A stretch of DNA of 64,000 nucleotides from Incurvaria masculella (GCA_946894095.1 OX335650.1:4092001-4156000); one strand, 5' to 3'; positions 9,827 through 21,776 are shown, counted from the first letter of the stretch. Translations and numbers: made by a program. Notes: generated by a model from the sequence alone, not told the origin.

Positions 9827-11160
9827 GGTAGGGTGCGCAAACACCTTGCCGCGGCAACAATGTATAACACAAATATTATACTTTGCTACGAGAATGTCGT
9901 CGGGCTTGTTTCTGTGTGACGCCGCCGCCGTCTCCGCCCTGGGGGTATACTTATGAGATTCTCACCTGTGAGTCACCGGTGAATCCCAACGGTTTCGTAC
10001 TCATGAAATGACAGCCACGAGTCACCCTTGTGTCGTCCCTTTCTAATTATTCTAATAAGACTGCGATATGCGCATTTTAAACATAACGCCTTGCGATACG
10101 ACAAGCTACCTATGAGCGCGGTTGAATTATGGGTGGGTGACTATTTTTCACTTTGTGAGAGGCTTAATCACGCCCGGGTCCATCTAATTGAATGAACGAT
10201 GAACGAAGCGGCAATGAAAATTGTCCATGTTTTTCATCCACTTCAATGTAGCCGAGCAATATATGGAAGGTGGTGGACTGGCAACTAGTTCTCACGTGGT
10301 GTGTTAAGTTAATGTCGTGACGGAGCGGTTTTGGTATTAGCTATCCATGTCCAGTTACAAAAAATGAACAACAGTAAAAACCTACGTACTCCTAATCGAC
10401 GTGTCTTGCTGTGAAGCAACTGTCCCACCGGCGAGACACAGGAGTACCTATCCGCCGATAAGAGATATCGGCCCGATAGCGCCCTGAGTCCGTGGCTGCT
10501 GAGCCATTCCCACATCGACTTCCCAGACACGTGTGATTGCGTGTTTGCTCGCACGTTACTTATCTCTGTAACTTTCATGAGCAGCTGATTGAGGGTGGTC
10601 TGGAGGTATCGCCGATCCGGTATGAGAGTGCCAACTTTCTCTTGAAACTAAAATAATTCCTTTCTTGGTGCCCTCCTACTCCTACTGGAGTTTACTATCT
10701 TTTTTGTATTTTTCTATGTTTCCATAGATATAACATTACATATACCATGCAAGATATTATTCATACTAATATTACGGGCGTTCGTATAGCAACAGTATTG
10801 CATTGAAAATGATGTTTGATGCAGATATATAAGTGTGGTACGAAATGACACACAATTTGGCTAGACATACCTCTGTAAAATCTGGAGTAAATAAAAACAC
10901 AAGAACAGTGTGTAGGTGACCATTGTTGAACATAAGTAGTCTACCACTTATAATACAGCCTTTGGGCCAGTTTAAGTGGTAGCGAATATAATTTGTTGTT
11001 TATATTTGTATGAATAAATGAATAAATAAATAAAATAAAAGTGTCTTTCTCTAATTAATTATACATCATCTTAGTTTCAGAGTAGGAATTATTTAACTTA
11101 CTGGTCAATCCAAACACGGACAAGTAAAATAGTTTAGCAGGTAGACATTTGAATTTTCGC
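9827..11160. other. Non-coding stretch with SINE and A/T-rich DNA
   Basis: It holds a headless SINE copy (10,164-10,367, +) and an (AAAT)n tract near 11,010-11,036. The remaining sequence has no supported gene. 10,380-10,600 is GC-richer and may be unique. Confidence 0.45.
10164..10367 (+). repeat. tRNA-SINE family, headless copy
   Basis: Body motifs GGCAATGAAAATTGTCCATG, TCAATGTAGCCGAGCAATAT and TTGGTATTAGCTATCCATGT appear in family order. There is no tRNA head. Confidence 0.7.
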
Positions 11161-11639
11161 GCCAATTGACAGAATGACAGATCTGACTTTTTCTTCAACT
11201 ACCCTGCGATGAATTTTATTTTATCCATACCATTTCCCTCCAAATTTCACTTCCTTTCACGAACTAGCACCGACAACAACTTGTGCGCGCCGCAATTTTT
11301 GACATCCACGCCAGTGCCATTGTGAAATCCTGGATACGCCTATATCGGTCGAAAGCATAGCAGAAGGTTCGCGCGTGCAACAGTGCAAGTGCAGTGCATA
11401 ATAACAGGAAAGTCACAAAAAGGAAAAGGCATCCAGACCATCGCGCCGACCGCACGTCCAGGCCTGGACCCACACAGCTGCGTGCGTCGCCGGAGCAAGT
11501 CTGCGCCCTCCATACTCGTAAATGGAAACCAGGGTAAGCGAGGAGGCGATACCTACAGTCGCCAGCGCATGATCGAACCAGGTGCGTCCTCTATCCTCCT
11601 CTCCTTGGCCACACCACTTACTTAAAGCGAGTCGTATTC
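11160..11639 (+). other. GC-rich leader-like segment upstream of the LINE
   Basis: A GC-rich, non-repetitive stretch with an 80-codon open frame (11,383-11,625) that I do not recognise. A splice-donor-like GGTAAGCG occurs near 11,532. It may be the 5' untranslated/promoter part of the LINE at 12,790-17,850, separated from it by the palindromic element. Alternatively it may be the first exon of an unseen gene. Nothing in the sequence settles this. Confidence 0.35.
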
Positions 11640-12790
11640 ACTACGTATAATAACGTATAATTATTTTTTTCCAAAAAATGAAAACCATGCATATCGTATA
11701 ATATTCACAACGTATAATGTTATACGTTGTGCATGAATTAAGTTTAAAAATAAAATCAACTCTTTGCATCATGCAGAACGTATAATAGTCACAACGTATA
11801 ATATTCCTAACATGAATTCACAAAAAAAGAAAACCATGCAGAACGTCTAATATGCCAAGAAGCACTGCATAAAACGCCCTAATAACGATACATTTAAGGC
11901 TGAAATTGCTACGAATCGATATTTGCTACAATTTCGAAAGGCCACCTTAGGCTAATTGAGAAGGTCGAAACGTCACGTGCGAGTATACGCTTTAAAAGTA
12001 TATTCATAAGGGCGCTTATCGTATGAAAAGTTTTTGGATTATATGATATGCATGGTTTTCTTTTTTTGTTAAGGCGGCCCAACCCGGCGGGCCTAACTCA
12101 TTCGCGGGCACGGTAAAAAATCGTGCTGTTGCGCTCTGGGACCTTCTCTGTTTCAAAGAATAAGACAGGCTCCGTGATGAGGAAGATGCAACATGTCCAC
12201 AAAAAAGACAATGTGCATAGTGTATGATTTGGTAAGATTTACAAAAATTTTAATTTCAAAACGACTTATAGCTAAAAGTAAACCACGACCGCTGTAGTCA
12301 AAAATCTAACAAAAACCAAATAGATCATAAATCTTGATTAAATAAGCTATGTCTGATGACTAATCTTTTTACGATGTTCTTACTTTATCATTGCGTAATC
12401 CACCTCCAAAGTTTTCGAGAACTTTCGGACCTTATAACTTAGAAACCAAACACAATTTTACAATGCCAATGGTCATCAGACATCTAGTTCGATCAAATAA
12501 AGCTATTTTGAGCAAAATTTTGGATCTCTGACAAGAAATATGGGCGTGATCTTCTCTCCCCTTTTGTATGGGGAGATGAGCGGGTTGGGCCACCTTAAAT
12601 AAAGATCATAATATTATACGTTGTGACTTTTATACGTTATGCATGGAGAAATAAGTAATTTTATTTTTTAAACTTCTTCATGCACTACGTATAAAATTAT
12701 ACGATCTGCCGATTATACGTTGTGCATGGTTTTAAAATTTTGTTGAAATATGACATTATACGATCTGCATATTAGACGTTCTGCCGTTCC
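11640..12790. repeat. Palindrome-motif-rich element with a nested MITE
   Basis: ACGTATAAT or its complement ATTATACGT (or one-base variants) occurs at least 14 times, often coupled to GCATG. The clusters at 11,643-11,860 and 12,610-12,780 are inverted relative to each other, for example AAAACCATGCA left and TGCATGGTTTT right. The middle is interrupted by a TTAA-flanked MITE (12,073-12,594). No open frame. I take it to be a non-autonomous DNA element with many subterminal binding sites. Exact ends and target duplication were not found. Confidence 0.6.
12073..12594. mobile_element. TTAA-flanked MITE, copy 1
   Basis: Flanked by TTAA on both sides (12,069-12,072 and 12,595-12,598). The ends GGCGGCCCAACCCGGCGGGC and GCGGGTTGGGCCACC are inverted repeats of about 14 bp. 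The 522-bp interior is non-coding and matches copies 2-4. A TTAA target duplication is typical of piggyBac-like or Sola3 transposases, but I see no transposase. Confidence 0.85.
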
Positions 12791-13181
12791 CCCCTTAAAC
12801 CTGTAAAGTAAAAAAAGTAAAAAAAAAAGTAAAAAACTGTCATACTGACAGGCAGGAAAAAAATCTGAATTTTCAAAATATTTATAAAATATTTATATTT
12901 TTCTCGTATCCTGAGTTTTGCGCATATATTTCCAGGTATATTCCGCGTTTATCTCATTATCTTTCGCGCCAAGATATCGGAGTCCGTCGCCAGACGCCTA
13001 GAGGCTGTAAGACCAAGCTTGACATTATCATCGCCTTCCAGAAGGTTGCAAAAGCTTCCCAGGATGCCAAGAATAATACCTTTGGCATCTTACTGACAAA
13101 ATTACGCCGAGTACTTTGTCAAGACTAAAGTCATCGGTGACGTAGATCAGTTGTCCGAGCCGAGAAAATTTCATTTTAAAT

Positions 13182-14762
13182 ATGTACTCCGTTCAGCGCG
13201 TTCCAGTTGGTACATGCAAAAAGTGCAAAAATGACATTATAAGCAAGCAACACCTCACATGTTATATATGTTCAGACAAATACCACGTAGATTGCTCAGG
13301 TATCTCATTTACCATGTTCAAAATAATGACAGGGAAAAAATGGAAATGCAACACATGTATTAAGGACACGCAGAAGGAATCTTGGATTGGTCATCAACCG
13401 TCTCGTGTCCCGAAAAGAACTCAATTAGCGCGAGATGCTATGTTCCAGCCGATTGAAGGTAACGCTACAAAATCACGCACATTAACCACGCCTCATGTAA
13501 CATCAGCTCCTATCGAATTCAGCACTACCGTCCTAAGGACCGAATCCACGTCATTCCAGACACCCAGAAACGGACCAAACAAACACGCTTTAGCTCTCCC
13601 TTTCACACCTTCACCTGCTAACGAAGTTGATGCCATATTATCTGTAACCCCACAAATTCAATCAAGACAGTTAAAACCAGCCTCACCTTTATCTTGCAGA
13701 GTCCGAAGCTCGGGCACCATCACACCCACCTATTCCGAAATAGCGTCCGCCTCTCCACCGATGGATTCAGCAGACATTCTGCTCGATTGCATTAAGACCG
13801 AACTTTCTAACAATACTGGATTTATGAAAGGAAGCACGGAGAAAATATGGAAGGATGTTGAATCACTTTATAACATTATTTTGAAATACCAACAAAATCA
13901 CGAACACCTTTTACAGGAATTGTCACACACTAGCAATAACATTGCTGAATTAGAAAGACAGCGGGATTATGAATCTACTACTTCACTAACAACTACGTCG
14001 TGCATTGGAATTGTTATGAACAAACTTTCTACATTGGAGAAATCAGTTTTAACAATACAAAATTCAACCGATACACTGCTACGCTGTGGCATTAAAAATG
14101 GCGCACCTGAGTCTAAAAATACATATTCCAAGTCTGAACCCATCCTGCGAAATAATATTCTCGTTGGGAATATAGAATCGAACATTCCAAAAAACCTACG
14201 TAACCTTGACAAAGAAATAAAGAAACCAATACTATATAAAGAAACCGGATTGAAAGTAGGCGAAGTTAGCGACGGAGGTAGCGGCAGCAGCATCTATATC
14301 AATAGAGATGATCGACGACAATCAGCTATATCTGGGACCTACGCAGAGCCAGTGTCTTCCGCAAAAAAGCAACGTAAACTCACTGATCCTCAAGTAGAAT
14401 GGAGACAGGTAGCTCAAAAAAACCCTACAAGAAAGCCAGTCGTATTGTATGGTACTGCTGAACCTCATAAAAGTACCATAAAAGCGATTGAGCAGCGCAG
14501 GTACCTTCACATTTGGAACCTAGAAATTGGGACTACGGAAGATGCAATTAATAATCACATGAAGAAATTATGCTCAAATGCAGACTTTACAGTTGAACAG
14601 TTAAAGGCAAAGGGTGATTATTCTTCATATAAGATCGGAGTGACGGAGACTGACTATTCCGTTTGCTTCTGCCCGGATGCGTGGCCAAGAAACGCAAGAA
14701 TAAAGAAATGGATTACGTTTCGACGACCAGCGGTCGGAAGCAAGATGCCCTCGACCGCGTGA
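13182..14762 (+). CDS. LINE ORF1 protein with PHD-type zinc finger, 526 codons
   Basis: Presumed nucleic-acid-binding partner of the element's own reverse transcriptase. An N-terminal C4-H-C3 finger is visible: Cys12, Cys15, Cys27, Cys30, His35, Cys38, Cys56, Cys59. A Ser/Thr/Pro-rich linker follows. A region around residues 205-305 has heptad-like leucines (for example NEHLLQELSHTSNNIAELER) and could be a coiled coil. The C-terminal ~75 residues (from about RRYLHIWNLEIGTTE) resemble the RRM-like domain found at the end of many CR1/Jockey-group ORF1 proteins. The start ATG has an A-rich context and no in-frame ATG precedes it. The frame is fully open. It ends eight bases before the first TTG of ORF2, in a different frame, so ORF2 would need reinitiation or an unconventional start. 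Confidence 0.85.
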   Translation: MYSVQRVPVGTCKKCKNDIISKQHLTCYICSDKYHVDCSGISFTMFKIMTGKKWKCNTCIKDTQKESWIGHQPSRVPKRTQLARDAMFQPIEGNATKSRTLTTPHVTSAPIEFSTTVLRTESTSFQTPRNGPNKHALALPFTPSPANEVDAILSVTPQIQSRQLKPASPLSCRVRSSGTITPTYSEIASASPPMDSADILLDCIKTELSNNTGFMKGSTEKIWKDVESLYNIILKYQQNHEHLLQELSHTSNNIAELERQRDYESTTSLTTTSCIGIVMNKLSTLEKSVLTIQNSTDTLLRCGIKNGAPESKNTYSKSEPILRNNILVGNIESNIPKNLRNLDKEIKKPILYKETGLKVGEVSDGGSGSSIYINRDDRRQSAISGTYAEPVSSAKKQRKLTDPQVEWRQVAQKNPTRKPVVLYGTAEPHKSTIKAIEQRRYLHIWNLEIGTTEDAINNHMKKLCSNADFTVEQLKAKGDYSSYKIGVTETDYSVCFCPDAWPRNARIKKWITFRRPAVGSKMPSTA

Positions 14763-14769
14763 TAAAACG

Positions 14770-17640
14770 TTGGAATTCTTTTATCAGAACGTTCGCGGCA
14801 TCAGAAGCAAAACTAAAACGTTCCTCGAGTCTATAGTTGCCTCTACAGCTGATTTCTTTGTAGCCACTGAAACATGGCTGAACAAGTCAGTGTTCGACGC
14901 TGAACTATTCCCAGCAGACTTCACCATACTTCGGAGAGACAGAGGAGGCGGTGAGGACAATTGGGGAGGTGTGATGCTCGCAGCGAGGGCAGAATTTGAC
15001 GTACGCCAATTGATGCAAGTGGATGGTGAATTGCAAGGAATTGAATTATTGTGTGCGTCTATTAAAAACCGAAACATACAATTTTTGTGCTGTGTCACAT
15101 ACATACCGCCATCTGCATCTGATGACACATATTATTCAATATTTAAAATTATTGAAAACCTAAGTCTGTCATATGACAATATTATTGTTTTCGGCGACTT
15201 TAATCTAAATTCCTGTTCACAAAATGTTTTGATATGTTATGGATATTTTTTGGCCTTCTGTAGATTTAAACAATTTAATTCTGTTCCTAATTGCAGTGGA
15301 GGTATCCTAGATCTGGTACTTAGCAACCTTCCTGAAGAACGCGTATCAGTATGTGAGTGAACCGGTCTCGTGAGAGTGGACAGCTACCACCCGCCGCTGA
15401 GCACTACCATAGTGTTCCCTCGCGCGCATTCGGCACCTGTGTCTACCGCCGCCTTACGCGAGATCAAACCGACAAGTGAACGGAATTTTCGTAAGGCAGA
15501 CTTTCTTTTATTGTATAAACGACTCGCTGAAGCAAATTGGGAATCGCTTTATGATTTGCAAGATATTGATACAGCAGTTTCTTACTTTTACTCAATTTTA
15601 GACAGTTGCTACGACGGTTGTGTTCCGATGAAAAAAGGTATGCAAGTAAATACGAGGTTTCAATATCCGAAGTGGTTTACCTCCGAAATTATACGCAATA
15701 TTAGGTCTAAATATTACTTTCTCCAACGATCAAAATTCGGAACAGCCTTAGAAGATGATAGAGAACAATTTAGGTATTACAGGACACTTGTCAAAAAACA
15801 AATTGTTGACGCACACAGCTTATACATGAAAACTATTGAAAGCAACATAAGGACAGATGTCACTACCTTTTGGAAATTTGTAAAAGACCTACGAACCGAC
15901 GGACAAAAACCTTCAGAATATAGATACAACGGTAGATCATACACCGGTTGTGACGCGAGTAACGCTTTCGCTGAATATTTTAAATCTGTATTCCTAGAAG
16001 ATATTCCGAAACTGGATGCTAGAGCCGCAATGGAGCTTTCTGGAGTTGGAGCCGGCGCAACCCTTGTTAGTGTGGACTCAATCGACATCACCGACCTACA
16101 ACGCGCAGTCAAACGTTTGAAAGTTCGATCTTCTCCAGGCCCAGATGCTGTTCCTTCGTTTGTCGTTAAAGACTGTATATCGGCCTTCGAAAAACCTCTT
16201 CTGTTCTTATTCAATCTTTCTCTCCACCAGTCCAAATATCCCTCTAGATGGAAGGAATCAAGGGTAACACCAATTCATAAAAATGGAGACAAATCAGACG
16301 TAAGCAACTACAGGCCTATAGCCATCCTTTCGACTTTTGCCAAAATATTTGAGACAATTTTGAATTCGTGCATTTCCTGGCAGACGCAAACTATGCTCAC
16401 CGACTGCCAGCACGGGTTTCGAAGAAAACGATCAACGACCACTAATCTGATGAACTTTGTAAATTATACATCAGGTAAAATGGAAAAAATGAAGCAAGTA
16501 GATGTAGCTTACTTTGACTACCGGAAAGCCTTCGATCGGGTGAATAATGATGTCCTGCTCCAAAAATTGTCAGCCTCTGGCTTCTCTCCTAAACTAGTGC
16601 ATTTTTTTGCAGATTACTTTAAGGACAGGAATCAGTACGTTCAGCTCTCGGGAGAACGATCTAAAAATTATTTCACCAGGTCTGGGGTGAGCCAAGGGAG
16701 TAATCTGGGGCCATCCCAGTTTCTATTCATGATTAACGACCTTCCACAGAGTGTCAGGACGGCAGTGTGCTTTTTATTCGCCGACGACCTAAAACTGGCA
16801 CTCGGTGTCACGACTCAACTTGACTGTGAATTACTGCAAAATGATATCGATCTAGTCCAAGAGTGGGGCGAGCAGAACATGATGGAATTCAATTTCGACA
16901 AGTGTTCCATAATGACCTATACTAGATCTCGAAACCCGATTCAACACGACTACAAATTGTCGGGGAACTCACTTTCGAGAGTCCATCGGGTAAAAGACTT
17001 AGGAATCTCAATGGATGATAAACTAACGTTTCATGACCATATAGAGGGGAAGTGCAAGCAGGCATACAGGAGTTTGGGGTTTGTTTTGAGGCAAGGTAAT
17101 TACTTTCAGGACGCCACAGTACTCAGACTCCTATACGACGCCTTTGTGCGTTCGAAACTCGATTACAATGCAATTATCTGGAACCCACATGAGTCAAAAT
17201 ACATACTCATGGTGGAAAGAGTTCAAAGGAAATTTAATAGGTTTTTATACAAGAAAATGTATGGCTACTATCCCTACAATGAGATACTCAAATATAACTA
17301 CCCCTCTTTATTCGTAAGCGGAATGGTTGGATACACTACGCTACAGAATAGGAGGACTGTACATCTCTTTTTACATTTTTTCCTTTTATTGAACGGTCAG
17401 ATTGACAATCCATTCATTCTCGGTTTGATCTCCCTTCATGTGCCGGATAGATACATACGCGCCAGAAATCACAGACTATTCACAGTAGCGCGATCTCGTA
17501 CTGTCCACTGTCAGCAGACTCCAGTGCTTCGGGCGTTGTACGGACTCAATGACATAATAGCTAAACTGCCAGAGCTAGATGTCTTCCACTGCAATCGTAA
17601 ACAATTTGCAAAACTAGCTGAAGTATATAACAATATATGA
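14770..17640 (+). pseudogene. LINE ORF2: endonuclease plus reverse transcriptase, one in-frame stop
   Basis: The first segment (14,770-15,360) is the APE-type endonuclease: FYQNVRGIRSK, ATETW and GDFNLN motifs. A TGA at 15,358-15,360 interrupts the frame near codon 197, before the conserved YHPP block that ends the endonuclease. The second segment (from 15,370) stays in the same frame for 756 codons. It has SSPGPDAVP (about its residue 254), YFDYRKAFDR (about 381), GVSQGSNLGPSQF (about 438) and the catalytic FADD (about 470). A C-terminal region of LINE type ends it. Apart from the stop the frame is intact. The stop is most simply a point mutation or small local indel. No ATG lies in frame near the start; reading is open upstream into the end of ORF1. 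Confidence 0.85.
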
Positions 17641-17806
17641 AACAGTCAGATTTATTAAATTAGGCACTTACTGACCTTTCATGTATTTTGTAAATGTAAA
17701 TTTGTGTATGTGTATTATTGTTACCACTTAAAATAATCATACTTTTTGTTGTTTGTTCACATCCCTAAGAATTGGATTCCTTGTCTGTATATAGGGTGTT
17801 TTGAAA

Positions 17807-17849
17807 ATAAATAAATAAATAAATAAAATAAATAAATAAATAAATAAAG
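17807..17849 (+). repeat. (AAATA/AAAT)n 3' tail of the LINE
   Basis: A simple A-rich repeat about 165 bases past the ORF2 stop. It is the usual kind of 3' terminus for CR1/Jockey-group elements and marks the probable insertion junction. Confidence 0.8.
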
Positions 17850-17850
17850 C

Positions 17851-18984
17851 TAATTGCAGGAAAATGTAGAGATATGATATTATTGTCTCACACCATGGAC
17901 CAACCACAAGGAGACAAGGTATTTCAAGGTTGTTTTCTGAATGAAATTCATAAGTGCATAAGGCAAGTAATCTTGGGTATACATAATTCAATACGGTCAC
18001 TAATCATTATGAACAAATTGATATTGGCCAGGGCACCCGTTTTAATACGCAAATTTATCACTGTTAAAAATATATATGTCAATGGTTAAAGGTGATATTT
18101 TGCGAGAACATCACATACACTCACAAAATATGCATGTATTTTTTTCTCTCGATACTTATTTTCTTCGACGCTGTTGTTTCAAAATCCATTGGCGTGGCAC
18201 CATAGATATTTTAAGTTACTTTATTTCTTATTTCGAATTTGATAAGTGAAAGTATGTAACACGAATGAAGCTGGTGGTTGTTTCTACACAGCAAATCACC
18301 GTCGACACCTGGACACAGAACTCAATAGCGATGAAATTTTTTTTGAAGCTGTAATGATGATTGTTGCATTTTCAAACCTTCCATTGCTCATACCGCGATC
18401 AGTGCTAGAGTAAGCTAGGTACTAGGGTTTCATTATTTGAGGAAACTTGGGAGAAGTCAAACAGGTTTCTCATAGGGCAATCATTTAAATAAAACACAAA
18501 TTTACCTTTGCGCCAACTCTACGATCTACAATTCCCCTTTCTTCTTAGTAAGCCGTTTTAGCAAGATTGGACATATTCCATTCACGGTCTGTTACTGAAG
18601 TAGGCATGTCTCATCTGGAACTCCAAGAAGAGCCGAAAACACCGTTTGCACGGCCAGACTCACGAGCTGGCTTTTTATTAATCGCGTAATTAAAGTGCCT
18701 TCAAAACTGCTCCCACAACATCGAGGCATGCCGGACTTCTGTGGAATGTACCCCGGACTAACCTTCGGTAGCCCGTGGCAGGTGGCCCGGGATATCTCGA
18801 AGGTGTACACTTGTGATGGGTCATTCAGGCTCCAAAAAGGAATGCATTCCGTTTCCTACTCCAAACATCCGGAGTGATCTCCGGAATGAAGGTCCAATGT
18901 TACTCCGAGAACCCGCAAGTCTTATATCGGATCCAAGTTTTCGTAGAATAATTCGAATGAGCAAAAAAACGTCAATAAAACCCC
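17851..18984. other. Non-coding stretch, no gene seen
   Basis: No recognisable protein or RNA. 18,590-18,860 is GC-richer and free of the repeat families I can track, with a homeodomain-like TTAATTA-type core (CGCGTAATTAAAG). It could be regulatory. Confidence 0.4.
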
Positions 18985-19147
18985 TTTTTCTTGTATTGTT
19001 ACCTTGTTGTTGTTATAGTGGCAAAAACAATACACGCTCTGTGAAATTTTAGCTGTCAACCTACTGCGGTTCATGAAATACAGGCCTCCGCTGTCCGCGA
19101 ACAGCCGAGACCTGTTGTCACCCTTTGGGTACGGAACCCTAAAAAGG
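18985..19147 (-). repeat. CCGT-microsatellite repeat, copy F (partial)
   Basis: Minus-strand copy. It retains the TTTGCCGCTATAACAACAA-type block and the terminal TTTTAGGGTTCCGTACCCAA on the complementary strand. It lacks most of the CCGT array and the palindromic end. Confidence 0.75.
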
Positions 19148-20838
19148 TTGTCACTCCGGAATGGGGTTTTTTTTTAGTTTTTTTTTAATAAAAATTAAGA
19201 ATGAGTTTGTGCAGCTGATTTTGATAATGCTCTCCTCTGGTTTGACTACGGTGTGGAATTAATATTCAGCCACCTGAAATTACTATAATAAGACGGAATG
19301 GATGTAACTTAAAGCGCCTTTAATTCATAGCGCAAAGTCAACAATACGCGCGGCGGAATCTAGCCAGTGCCATCATGTGAGCGTACGCATGGGAGGGTAC
19401 GCACGTTTCGCGCGCTCCATCCCCGCTCCAAAAACCAGCAAGAACACTCGTTTCCCGTACGACTAGTCTGATTTTGTGAAATTCCTGTATTTAGAAGATT
19501 TTTTAAAAGCAAGGGGGATGTGTACCACGTTATGGCTGAAAGTTATAAGATTTTTTTTATTTCGTTCTTCTAAATAGAAATATAACAGAAAAAAATGGTT
19601 TTGAAAGGTAAAAAAGTTCCTTATAGAATATTTTTTTATTTCGATGATTATACAAGTGTTTTGGACAAAATGGGGATGTGTACCTTTGCAAACGTACGTT
19701 CTTTAACTCAGTATTTTTTCAATGTTTAACAACCAAAGGCTTTACTGTAATCGACTTAAGAAAAACTCCAATGTTTAGGTATTTATTCCCCTTAAAGAGG
19801 AGTGGGAATGAGGATAGGAGTCAGTAAGGCTTATAATAATTTTTGATGAACTTATTTAGTTACTAATTTATAAACCTTAGTTAAAGCAAGATCTTAATAC
19901 TGCATATATTAATATTAAGTGTTAGGTTATAACTGTAGATACCTAGCTATTAACTTTTAACTTGAAACTTTATTTTTTTCCATGGAATAGATTTTGACGA
20001 CTCCAAGTGTTCCTTATGTGTTCCAAAGGCTGATTTATATACAAATACAAATACAAATGCAAATACAAATAACGCGAAGTGTCAAAAGGATTAACTAAAG
20101 CAGAGGAATCGGATTCTTGGAATGACCCATCGCTAGTGTACAAAGGTAGTTGACGAGTTTTATGAACAGCCGGCGCGGTAATCACGATGTCATATTGAAG
20201 CCGAGCTGCGCTTCGCCAGTTTTGTGGTTTTCGCTCTACTCATGCCTGACCGACCAGTTTTCAACACAGCTAATGGGAACGCAATTCGCAGACGGCGACG
20301 TTTGATGCGGTTATACCAGCGATGGTGGGTGTTCAGTATCCACTGAATGTATTATTGAAAAAGGAAAAACCTTGGAATTTCCATATCAATCAACTTCCGC
20401 GGTTGGTTATACATTTATCTGTATATGAAGTGATGATAATATATTACATTATTATTTAAAATTCTACCCTGGAATTGTTATGTAGAAATACACCATATTA
20501 AGAGCGTGATAGCAACTGACTGCATTCAGTTCCATGAGGGCTAAGTGAAATGATTTTTTTTTTAAATATAACTACCACTGATTTTGTAATTACATAAACG
20601 TGAAAAATACATTTATTGCTTAGCTGTATTTAGCTTGGCTCAATCATACGATGTCCTTTTGTGCACTCCGCCCTAAATAGAGGCAATGGGCCATCCATTG
20701 CGCCTGCACCACGCAGGACGGGGGCGCGGGGGTGCCACGCTACCCACGCCCCGCTCTCTGGCGCCGCCGTAGATCCGCCGCACGCCACCGCGCCGCCTTT
20801 CGGATGCGCCAAATCAATACATTTTGCGACAATCGAGA
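19148..20838. other. Non-coding stretch with two GC-rich patches
   Basis: No gene recognised. 19,310-19,450 and 20,690-20,815 are CpG-rich in an AT-rich setting. An (ACAAAT)n microsatellite lies at about 20,038-20,071. The GC-rich patch near 20.75 kb opens overlapping frames of about 70-80 codons on both strands, which is a composition effect. Confidence 0.4.
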
Positions 20839-21157
20839 TGCAAAAACCGGCCAAGTGCGAGTCGGACTCGCACACGAAGGGTTCCGTACCATCGTAGAAA
20901 AAAAAACAAAAAAAACACGTTTTTTGTATGGGAGCCCCCTTTAATTTTAATTATTTTTTAATCTTACCTATTTGTTGTTATAGCGGCAAAATAAATACAC
21001 ACTCTGTGAAAATTTCAGCTGTCTACCTGTTACGGTTACTGAGATACAGCCCTGTGACAGACGGACAGACGGACGGACGGACGGACGGACGGACGGACAG
21101 CGGAGGCTTAGTAATAGGGTTCCGTTTTCACCCTTTGGGTACGGAACCCTAAAAAGG
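20839..21157 (-). repeat. CCGT-microsatellite repeat, copy E (full, reverse)
   Basis: It starts AAAAACCGGCCAAG with the palindrome GTGCGAGTCGGACTCGCAC. It runs through the reverse-complement microsatellite (GGAC)n and ends GGTACGGAACCCTAAAAAG. It is close to full length and the closest reverse-strand match to copy A. Confidence 0.85.
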
Positions 21158-21241
21158 GCACCGTGGGAGTTCCACAGCCACTGTATTGGCGTGTGAACTC
21201 CAACTTTTTTTATCTTCTCACTAGACTTTTCAGCTTCTTAA

Positions 21242-21772
21242 GATGGCCCTTCCAGGCGGGACTAACTCATTCGCGGACACGGTACAAAACCGTGCTATTG
21301 CGATCTAGGACCTTCTCTGTTTCAAAGAAAAAAACAGGCTCGGTGAGAAGGAGGATGAAACATGTCCATTAAGCAGACAATGCGCATAGTGCTTGATTTG
21401 GTAAGATTTACAAAAAGTTTAGTTACAAACCGACTTGTAGCTAAAAGTAAACCACGACCGCTGTAGTCAAAAATCGAATTAAAACCAAATTGATTATAAA
21501 TCTTCATGAAACAAGCTATAACTGATGACTAATCTTTTTAAGGTGTTTATATTTTATCGTTGAGCAATCGTTATTGTATAAAACGCGCGAAAAAATCGAA
21601 CTTTCGGACCTTCAAACCTAGAAACCAAACAAAATGTATAATGCCAATGGTCATCAGACATCTAGTTCGATCAAATAAACCTATTTTGAGCAACATTTTG
21701 GATCTCTGACAAGAAATATGGGCCTGATCTTCTTTCCACTTTTGTATGGGGAGTTGAGCGGGAAGGCCCACC
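21242..21772. mobile_element. TTAA-flanked MITE, copy 2 (diverged)
   Basis: Flanked by TTAA at 21,238-21,241 and 21,773-21,776. The ends GATGGCCCTTCCAGGCGGGA and GCGGGAAGGCCCACC are inverted repeats. The change from CCAACCC to CCTTCC is mirrored at both ends. The 531-bp interior matches the other copies, for example GGGACCTTCTCTGTTTCAAA-like and GGATCTCTGACAAGAAATAT blocks. Confidence 0.85.
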
Positions 21773-21776
21773 TTAA

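Larger units (their letters stand above)
12790..17850 (+). mobile_element. Near-complete non-LTR retrotransposon (CR1/Jockey group)
   Basis: The order is leader, ORF1 (13,182-14,762), ORF2 (14,770-17,640), a short 3' untranslated region and an (AAATA/AAAT)n tail at about 17,807-17,849. ORF1 has a PHD-type finger. ORF2 encodes an APE-type endonuclease and a reverse transcriptase. The 5' limit is uncertain because the palindromic element abuts it; I start at the first base clearly outside that element. The RT block with QGSNLGP and the YHPP endonuclease end are seen in CR1/Daphne-like insect elements. I do not assign a clade firmly. Only one TGA interrupts ORF2, so the copy is young. Confidence 0.85.
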
